From Tubulanus polymorphus (Eukaryota; Nemertea; Palaeonemertea; Tubulaniformes; Tubulanidae), in the NCBI RefSeq assembly GCF_964204645.1, contig NC_134030.1, positions 22,759,210 through 22,823,209 on the forward strand: a DNA stretch of 64,000 nucleotides, written 5' to 3'. Position numbers and translations under genes: made by a program. The notes below the pieces were generated by a model that made no database searches, had not been told where the DNA came from, and was given only the letters and a program-made list of their open reading frames with translations. Positions 55,850 through 64,000 of this stretch are shown here, in pieces (position 1 is the stretch's first letter; every line of letters begins with the position of its first letter).

Positions 55850-58480
55850 TATAAAACTGGTTTTCTTACCTCTCGTGGAATCTGATCGCATATAATCTGC
55901 TGAAGAAAGTGACTAAATAGATGCAGGTCGCAAAGTAAACCGATTAAGGGTCAACTGGATATTCTAATGATACGACCCAATTCAATTATTCCATTGATAT
56001 TTTAAGATATTATCAAAGGGTTTCAGTAGTATAGGAGTTGTTTTGCCCTATCGACAGAAAACCTATTTTTATTCCGATGATTATTATCGCAGAAAAGAAT
56101 CTTGTTTTTTGTACATCATTATCGTTAGGGTTTTCTCGTAATAACAGATTGTATACACTTGTAAATTCGCTCATTGAAAAATGATGTGAAATGCATGGGA
56201 TAACGTATTATTTTCCTCCTGGGTTCAGCTTCATGAAAAGATTGAAGCTTAAATTGCAGTTAAGTTTGAATTGTTGTCCTCATTGAAAACATGAAGTAAC
56301 AAATAGCAATTACACCTAGAAATCGTGGAGTTAAACTTGTGTGCGAAACCGAGCCCTGGATAATTGTGATTACGTGATTGCTAAGAAATATTGGCTAGTT
56401 AAAGTGAAACAACATGTATCCAAGATGGGAAAATGATGTTCAAGCGATTGATTTAATTGTGAAGAACGATTCGAATGCATGAAATCTTTCCATCAGTTTA
56501 AATGAAAAACGTTATGATCTGTTTTCTGTGCCTTTCCAATAGTTTGTGATTTTCATATTCAAATCTTCGAATGTATTTTATGCAAACAAGATTAATCGCG
56601 ACTTTTCAGAAAAAAATCCAATGCTCAATGTTTTTCTCTCGTTTTTAAATTGTTTACTTACTCCTGATTTTATCATTTATACTTTTCCGTGAAATAAATA
56701 TAATAACTCTTCCCAATTCACTCTCATCGCCTATCTTTGCTTCATTCTTTTTCATTGTCTTTTCTCCAATTTCTCATTCTGATTGGGCATTCAAATACAT
56801 TTGAAAGATAAAGATAATTGATCGAAGTTTATTCAACGTTTTTTCTCTCTATCTTCAAGAGTGCTTCTGGCTTTTGCTTGGTCTCATTAGAAAATCACCA
56901 TACGAATACATCATCAATGACTTATCCGAGCGGTGCGATCGGGTTCGAGTCCCCTGACATATTTTTTCAGTTAATCATACGGTTCATGGATGACTTTGTG
57001 TCTGTCTAAAGTACATAGTTTTAGTTTTATGAGGTATTATCATTTATATGACTCATATTCTATTATATAAGAGCCATTAGACTTTTATCAATCTGTTAAA
57101 CTCAGTTAGTTTCACTTTGTCTCATTCAGGTTTGCTGTGACAAATTTTCTATGGTTTTCAGAAGGTTCGCAGATCACTTGTTCCTTTCTAAAGTACATTG
57201 TCTTAGTTTTTTTATGAGGTGTTATCATTTATATCGACGTATATTCCATCCACGCAATATTTAGAGCCATTATTCCGGTTGTACATATTCTAGCCCCAAT
57301 GATCTTAATCAATCCATCAAATCAGTTACTTTCACTTTGTCTCGTATTAAACACAAATAAACTGCTTTAGTCTCAGGTTTCATATGACATATTTTTTTCA
57401 TTTAATCATAAAGGTTCACTTTGTGCCTAGATATGTACCAACCAATCACCTGTGTGCCTATAGTAGATAAGAACCAACTGATGAGTTTTCCCAGTATTGA
57501 CCTATATTCTATTCGTCCGTGTCGTTTATCGTCGACTCATTACGTTTGTGTAGTCTCACCCTATAGCATTGTATTTCATAGGATACTTTCATTTTCCCAG
57601 ATATTTTCTTTAAGCTGATAGAAGATCTTATGTGAAGTTAACAATGTATCATGTAGCTTGTTTGACTTTTTAAATGCGTGTCAGAATGAGGATTGTATTT
57701 TGAGATACTTTCATTTTCCCAGATATTTTCTTCAAGCCGAATGAAGATCATACGTGAAGTTAACAATTGATTGTGCAGATTGTTTGACTTTTTAAACTGC
57801 ATCAGAACGAGGATTATTTGTTTAGCATTAATTGTTATGGATATTTAGAGTAGTTTCACTTTTTCTGATACACAATTTTTGAATTGTTTCATTCAGGTAA
57901 AACTTATTTCCTCCTAGATTTCATTTCACATCAGATTTTGCTTTCAGGAAACGGTTTAAGCTTTAGACGGTTAAATTCCGATTGGTTTCCTCGTTACATT
58001 TCGTCTTTCCTAGAAAATGCGATGGGGGTGAGTAAACCCGGTCCATCGCTTTTTCCGTCAGTCATCTCCGATCCGAGTTTTTGATCATTCGCCGTCGTAT
58101 CTCGTTTAGATATCACAAATTCAGTTGTATTTCGTTATTTCTGAAGATTAATCATAGGATATAACCGAAATCTTCCAGATTCTAAATAAACCTCGTCAAA
58201 CTTGATATACTAACCAATAATAACAGCTGAACCGAAAATTCAAGTTATCTTCAGTACAAAATTCATGTTTTTTATGCAGTGACTGATACAACACTTGGAC
58301 GTAGACAAACATTTCCTATACTGTGCATACAGATATTTATATGTTTAGTTTACGAGTGAACACCAAATTCTATAGATGAAAATAAGAATATTGATTAAAA
58401 TAAGAAAATGAGAATATAATTATCAATATAATTGTTACTAGTATTATGTTCAATATTGTTTGTATGTGACGATGATCTGA
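55850..58480 (+). other. Spacer C-D3
   Basis: No gene is recognised. The first part resembles the trailers of A and B (ctgtgcctttccaatagtttgtg near 56527). The region 57640-57800 contains a two-copy repeat (ttcattttcccagatatttt...gaagttaacaat). The last 600 bases match the D1 5' flank, so they probably hold the D3 promoter. Confidence 0.5.
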
Positions 58481-58518
58481 AGTTTGTGTCTTTATTTCTA
58501 GGTAATGAATGAATCAAG

Positions 58519-58636
58519 ATGAGGAATCAATCGAGAAATCTGCAGCAGTTTGAATTGATCTGCGTGATTTTACTGTTGATTCTGATCCCGTACAGCAACA
58601 GCCCACAAGCGTTTAGACTCTTTAAGAGAAATACAG
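58519..58636 (+). CDS. D3 exon 1: signal peptide
   Basis: MRNQSRNLQQFELICVILLL then ILIPYSNSPQAFRLFKRNT. Same 5' acceptor (tttatttctag) and leader as D1. Donor gtaaga. Confidence 0.85.
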
Positions 58637-61600
58637 GTAAGACAACGTGAAAGAACATATCATAGAGTATATATGGAAAACGTATTACATAAGATAAAAC
58701 TTATCACCAGACTTGGAAACTTGAAATATCTGGGACAAAATGATAATAGTTCAACTACATTCACCTCGTTACGTACCAATTCAATTCAATTTAATCTTTA
58801 TTGCACCGGGATATATTAATGACATTATTGACTTTTTACAATAAAAAGGAGAACAAGAATCAAGTGTCAAAATGAAGAGTACGTGTATAGTATATAAACC
58901 CGGAGATGAAAGAAACAGATAAAATTCATAGCAGTCTAAATACAAACACGATAAGATAAAGCAGATACACTAGTTTCTCTATACTATGACTAGGATTCAA
59001 TAGTCCGAGACTGTTCATATTAGTAAGAGGTAAAAAATCTGATTCAATAAACAAGTTCATATCATATCATGTACATACACATAGTTGAATCCAGCAAGAA
59101 ACATTTATAAAATTCCCAAGGCTTCAAGCCATCTGTACAGTTGACATTACGGTTCTGAATTAACATTCATTTGAGAAACACCAGCATTCCGGAAAATTTC
59201 TATATAATTCTTCAAGAAGAGTTTTCCATTGTCAGACCACATTGCATTACAACGTGAAATTCATCCTCAACAATATTACATCTATCACATAACCTACTCT
59301 CGTTTTCGCGCGCTAAAAGTGAATATAAGACTATACGATATTCAATCTGATGTTTTGAAAAATGAGCGCTAACTATCGCAAAAATGGGGACTTTTTTATT
59401 GCTGAATATTAAGCTTTGTAGCCAACTCGAAATACAGGGGCAGCACGATTCAATGTGAATGTATTACCGGGTACAAGAATATTATGTATATTGTGTATTT
59501 GATATTTCAGCACCTGATGGAGTTGTACTGAACAGTGTGAATGTATTACCGGGTACAAGAATATTACGTATATTGTGTATTTGATATTTCAGCACCTGAT
59601 GGAGTTGTACTGGACAATGTGAATGTATTACCGGGTACAAGAATATTACGTATATTGTGTATTTGATATTTCAGCACCTGATGGAGTTGTACTGGACAGT
59701 GTGAATGTATTACCGGGTACAAGAATATTACGTATATTGTGTATTTGATATTTCAGCACCTGATGGAGTTGTACTGAACAGTGTGAATGTATTACCGGGT
59801 ACAAGAATATTATTTATATTGTGTATTTGATATTTCAGCACCTGATGGAGTTGTACTAGACAGTGTGAATGTATTACCGGGTACAACAATATTACGTATA
59901 TTGTGTATTTGATATTTCAGCACCTGATGGAGTTGTACTGAACAGTGTGAATGTATTACCGGGTACAAGAATATTACGTATATTGTGTATTTGATATTTC
60001 AGCACCTGATGGAGTTGTACTGGACAGTGTGAATGTATTACCGGGTACAAGAATATTACGTATATTGTGTATTTGATATTTCAGCACCTGATGGAGTTGT
60101 ACTGAACAGTGTGAATGTATTACCGGGTATAAGAATATTACGTATATTGTGTATTTGATATTTCAGCACCTGATGGAGTTGTACTGGACAGTGTGAATGT
60201 ATTACCGGGTACAAGAATATTACGTATATTGTGTATTTGATATTTCAGCACCTGATGGAGTTGTACTGAACAGTGTGAATGTATTACCGGGTATAAGAAT
60301 ATTACTTATATTGTGTATTTGATATTTCAGCACCTGATGGAGTTGTACTGGACAATGTGAATGTATTACCGGGTACAAGAATATTACGTATATTGGGTAT
60401 TTGATATTTCAGCACCTGATGGAGTTGTACTGGACAGTGTGAATGTATTACCGGGTACAAGAATATTACGTATATTGTGTATTTGATATTTCAGCACCTG
60501 ATGGAGTTGTACTGGACAATGTGAATGTATTACCGGGTACAAGAATATTACGTATATTGGGTATTTGATATTTCAGCACCTGATGCAGTTGTACTGGACA
60601 GTGTGAATGTATTACCGGGTACAAGAATATTACGTATATTGTGTATTTGATATTTCAGCACCTGATGGAGTTGTACTGGACAGTGTGAATGTATTACCGG
60701 GTACAAGAATATTACGTATATTGTGTATTTGATATGTCAGCACCTGATGGAGTTGTACTGGACAGTGTGAATGTATTACCGGGTACAAGAATATTACGTA
60801 TATTGTGTATTTGATATTTCAGCACCTGATAGAGTTGTACTGGACAGTGTCAATGTATTACCGGGTACAAAAATATTACGTATATTGTGTATTTGATATT
60901 TCAGCACCTGATGGAGTTGTACTGGACAGTGTGAATGTATTACCGGGTACAAGAATATTACGTATATTGTGTATTTGATATTTCAGCACCTGATGGAGTT
61001 GTACTGGACAGTGTGAATGTATTACCGGGTACAAGAATATTACGTATATTGTGTATTTGATATTTCAGCACCTGATGGAGTTGTACTGAACAGTGTGAAT
61101 GTATAACCGGGTACAAGAATATTATTTATATTGTGTATTTGATATTTCAGCACCTGATGGAGTTGTACTAGACAGTGTGAATGTATTACCGGGTACAAGA
61201 ATATTACGTATATTGTGTATTTGATATTTCAGCACCTGATGGAGTTGTACTGAACAGTGTGAATGTATTACCGGGTACAAGAATATTACATATATTGTGT
61301 ATTTGATATTTCAGCACCTTATGGAGTTGTACTGGACAGTGTGAATGTATTACCGGGTACAAGAATATTACGTATATTGGGTATTTGATATTTCAGCACC
61401 TGATGGAGTTGTACTGGACAGTGTGAATGTATTACCGGATATAAATATGTTACTGTCGCAGGAAGGTAAAACTGTTAGTATTACCTGTAAACAGAGCAGC
61501 TCTACAGCGACAGGTGTACACTTCCAGCTGCAAGTGAACAGTGGAGCAGGAGGGACCTGGACTCCAATACCACTCGGTATATCGACGGTGTGGAAAATTG

Positions 61601-63694
61601 TACCCGAGGCTGGTAAACAGTATAAATGTGTAGCCACTAATTCAGCAGGAACAAAAGAAAGTCAAATCTACCAATCAGATGTGATTAGTGAGTATGGCGG
61701 GAAACCTGTATGGTTCTCCAAAAATGCAACTGAACCTAATTTCAATATTGTAGAATGCAAATGGGCTAAAAAAAAAACCTTACGACTTCAAAGGGACTCC
61801 CACAATCAGTTCAGAAAAAGACGAAAGGATCGTGAAGTAAATGAATTTATGTTAGATCTTCCTTTCAGCGTTAAATTCATTGTCATCATCAGGCAAATTC
61901 AAGCGTTGACTCTACAAGAACTTATCGTCTTTTCTGAACTGATTGACAGATCTCTGGTGCTGACTCGGATGACAATTACTAAACCAGTAGCCTTCACACA
62001 TTTACTGTTCATTGTCGGTTATCTGACAATACATGTATTTTTTGTGTCAAATTTCAACGCTCTTATTCTCTGTGGAAACAAGTCCGCATATCCTTTCATT
62101 CAGCACTTATCAAATAATGCTGGGAAAAATAGAAGAAATGTTTCCTGTGCACTTGGTATTTTTTGTATATAATTTGTATTATAGGTATAAAGATAAATGA
62201 AAACCCGTGTAAACTGCATGAATTCAAACCATCACTGGCTTGTACTTGTGAAGCCACTAGTAAGATTGGTAATCCAAACATCAAAGTAAAATGGTATGCT
62301 GATGGATATAGAGGTTCCAAAAAAATTGAGATTTTCAAAGAGCAAGGGGTAAATACTGCGCTGAAAGATGGATTAATCAACAGAAATCAGATGTATTATC
62401 TGTACAAGATTGACACAACATTGACTCAATGTCGTTTATGGAATTATAATGGGATAGAGTTACCGGAACCACTTCAAAAACAAATACTACATCAAACTAA
62501 AATGGACGTTACGTGTAAGTTGTAACATATTTTCATGAGAAAATTTCCATACAATATCAAACTGAAGTCTGATAGTTAGAACATTCTGCCGTGGTGTCCA
62601 CATATGAATGTCCCTGTCTTGTGACGTAAGAATTTAAGCTTTTTCGGTTAGAAGTTATTTATTTAGATGAAAAAATCAAACGTGTCCCTTGAGAGTTGGA
62701 CTTAAATCAAACATTATCGCCCATTTTCTCCTTTTACCTCATATTTATTATTTAATTATTGTAACAACACAAAAGTTCGCATTGTATTCCCATTAATATG
62801 TAATGTAAAAACCATTGCAGTAAAATAGTTGAAAAATTATAATATTAAAAACCAATTCAGTTGAAAAGGATTCAATTCAATTAAAGAATTTAGCAAACAT
62901 TGAATGATATCCAAAAAGTTCTTCTTTTCAGATTTTCCTGATGAAATTCTGACGAACGATACTTATACGGGACAACCTGACATTAGAACTGAAGGAGAAG
63001 TTGTAGAATATATTTGTAGAACAGAAGGTGGAAGGCCCGATCCTACAGTGATATACCAACAGAAGAGAAGAGGTTCTGAACAATGGGAGCCAATTCCTGA
63101 TCCACAACCTCGTAAAGTACCCCTCAAAGGGACGTTAAAAGGTTTTGACACGACCTACAAGTTCAATGCTGATTTCAAACTGCACAATGGAACGTCATTT
63201 CGATGTGCTGTAGAGGAGAACCTTACGTTTCCAGAACCTCAGCAATTTAATCCAATCATCGTTCATCGTAAGTAACAGATTTATTGTTGTATTTCAGAAA
63301 AGATCTTCGGCTTTTGGTGTTAAGAGTTCTCTTTGGAATAGTACCAACCCCAGTCCTGTATACCTATCCACCCTCGGCATATGGCAGATATTTGTAACAA
63401 CTTTGATTTTGTGTTTTCAATCAGATTTTGCTGCACCAGTTTACAAGAAATCCAGTGAAAATAAAACAAATGCAGCGTATATTGTGACAGTTAATAGTTA
63501 CCCATTGACTCAACAAGTTACATGTGACCCTCCAGCTGTCGTTCAAAAACTATCAACCTATCAGTGGAATATAACGATACCTATCGTAAATAGTACCACA
63601 ACTGACTATAGAGGGCGGTGTTTGGCTGACGGTATTAATGAAAGGGTTATTGATGTCGCTGGTTATCATAACGCCGGTCCAACTGATGATCTAG
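58519..63694 (+). CDS. Gene D3 (5' part): four-Ig receptor, continues past the window
   Basis: Type-M receptor cut by the right edge. Coding exons: 58519-58636 (signal), 61397-61687 (Ig1), 62185-62514 (Ig2), 62932-63267 (Ig3), 63425-63694 (Ig4-like). All junctions are phase 1 and the model is open for 448 codons. The membrane exon is not reached: in D1 it starts 253 bp, and in D2 853 bp, after Ig4, and only 306 bp remain here. The signal peptide and presence of Ig3 make D3 closest to D1. The Ig1 acceptor is preceded by 24 copies of the 82-bp unit, the largest array. Confidence 0.8.
58780..59400 (-). mobile_element. Non-LTR retrotransposon 3' fragment
   Basis: The minus strand gives RENESRLCDRCNIVEDEFHV then VMQCGLTMENSS before stops: the Cys/His-rich C-terminal region of a non-LTR reverse transcriptase. 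The plus-strand left end (caattcaattcaatttaatctttattgc) is the inverse of the 3' tail seen at 53960. It lies in the D3 first intron. Inactive. Confidence 0.72.
59455..61438 (+). repeat. 82-bp array of acceptor plus Ig1 exon start, 24 copies (D3)
   Basis: Exon-like starts run from 59511 to 61397 at exactly 82-bp steps (23 steps). Copies carry occasional changes: gatatgtcag acceptor at about 60740, tataaccggg at about 61100, cttatgg at 61319. Every copy keeps an AG acceptor in a pyrimidine/AT context. Confidence 0.96.
61397..61687 (+). CDS. D3 Ig domain 1 exon
   Basis: 97 codons, phase 1-1, cysteines in VSITCKQ and YKCVATNSAG. The centre differs from D1 and D2 (PLGISTVWKIVPEAG). The frame stays open for about 160 codons into the intron after gtgagt. 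Confidence 0.9.
62185..62514 (+). CDS. D3 Ig domain 2 exon
   Basis: 110 codons, phase 1-1, starting SIKINENPCKLHEFKPSLAC. One codon shorter than D1 around YRGSKKIEIF. Cysteines in CTCEA and TQCRLWNYNG. Confidence 0.88.
62932..63267 (+). CDS. D3 Ig domain 3 exon
   Basis: 112 codons, phase 1-1, VEYICRTEGGRPDPTVIYQQ and ADFKLHNGTSFRCAV. Nearly identical to D1 Ig3. The D2 gene lacks it. Confidence 0.9.
63425..63694 (+). CDS. D3 Ig-like domain 4 exon
   Basis: 90 codons, phase 1-1, QQVTCDPPAVVQKL and YRGRCLADGINE. Ends PTDDL before gtaaga. Confidence 0.86.
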
Positions 63695-64000
63695 GTAAGA
63701 TTCCGGGTCACAAACGGATGATTTTTATCTGAATCTGAACAAATGTTTTAGGTCCTCGGCGTCATCATCTCTTAACTGGATGAATTTTATGCAGTCTTAC
63801 GTCGCCGTAGGAAAAGTCGCAACAAATTCGTCTTTAAGATCCGCCATTTTATATTTTCATTTCTATTTACTAAGTTTAAGTCATCATTTGGATAAGCCAT
63901 TTACATATTGATCTGAAGACATTACTCAAAGTTATCATCGTGGAAAGTCCAAAATATTCAGCTTTCTAACTTTTTATTTAGAAGTCGTTTAACCCGATCA
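63695..64000 (+). other. D3 intron at the window edge
   Basis: Sequence similar to the D1 intron after 7581 (gtcgccgtaggaaaagtc). No membrane exon is reached before the end. Confidence 0.7.

Noticed and set aside
54959..55891. Long minus-strand reading frames over the gene C repeat (264 and 310 aa)
   Set aside because: A 42-bp repeat without stops opens several frames at once. The plus frame is joined by conserved splice sites to signal, Ig and membrane exons; the minus frames are not.
61345..61396. Ig1 reading frame starting at the ATG of the upstream 82-bp unit (M Y Y R V Q...)
   Set aside because: That start is inside intron-like sequence before the acceptor and bypasses the conserved signal peptide exon; the same apparent start occurs before Ig1 in D1 and D2 for the same reason.

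Overview
The window looks like nuclear DNA from an invertebrate animal. It is AT-rich and full of short GT-AG introns, satellites, small palindromes and decayed retroelements. A marine lophotrochozoan such as a mollusc is my guess, and a weak one. Nothing bacterial or viral is evident.

The core of the window is a tandem cluster of immunoglobulin-domain transmembrane receptor genes, all on the + strand and alternating between two types. Type Y (A, B, C) encodes a signal peptide, one Ig domain, one membrane helix, and a final exon whose cytoplasmic tail is a tandem array of tyrosine motifs (YMDM, YMNM, YMNV). Type M (D1, D2, D3) encodes a signal peptide, three or four Ig domains and a membrane helix. 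Its cytoplasmic tail is split over tens of very small exons (18-141 nt), almost every one phase 1-1 and a multiple of three.

The order is A (3' part, 1030-2287), D1 (4176-18844), B (21573-27692), D2 (31133-48982), C (51775-55849), D3 (58519 to the window edge). This reads as a two-gene unit repeated three times. The single Ig of the Y type is closely related to Ig3 of the M type, so the two families share an extracellular module but carry completely different tails. That resembles paired receptors, although no ligand or function can be read from sequence.

The spliced models I assembled by hand stay in frame from start to stop: B 853 aa, C 536 aa, D1 1152 aa, D2 1213 or 1233 aa. This supports the exon calls. 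The copies differ in domain number (D2 has lost Ig3), motif count (4, 19 and 19), tail exon number (36 against 48), one exonised intron, and the size of an 82-bp array that repeats the acceptor and beginning of the first Ig exon (5, 7 and 24 copies).

The remaining DNA is introns and intergenic spacers. They hold minisatellites (22, 40/43, 47 and 109 bp), palindromes, a MITE-like element and fragments of non-LTR retrotransposons. I made no database search. Family names for the Ig domains and reverse transcriptases rest on motif recognition, and exon boundaries on splice consensus plus comparison between paralogues in the window.
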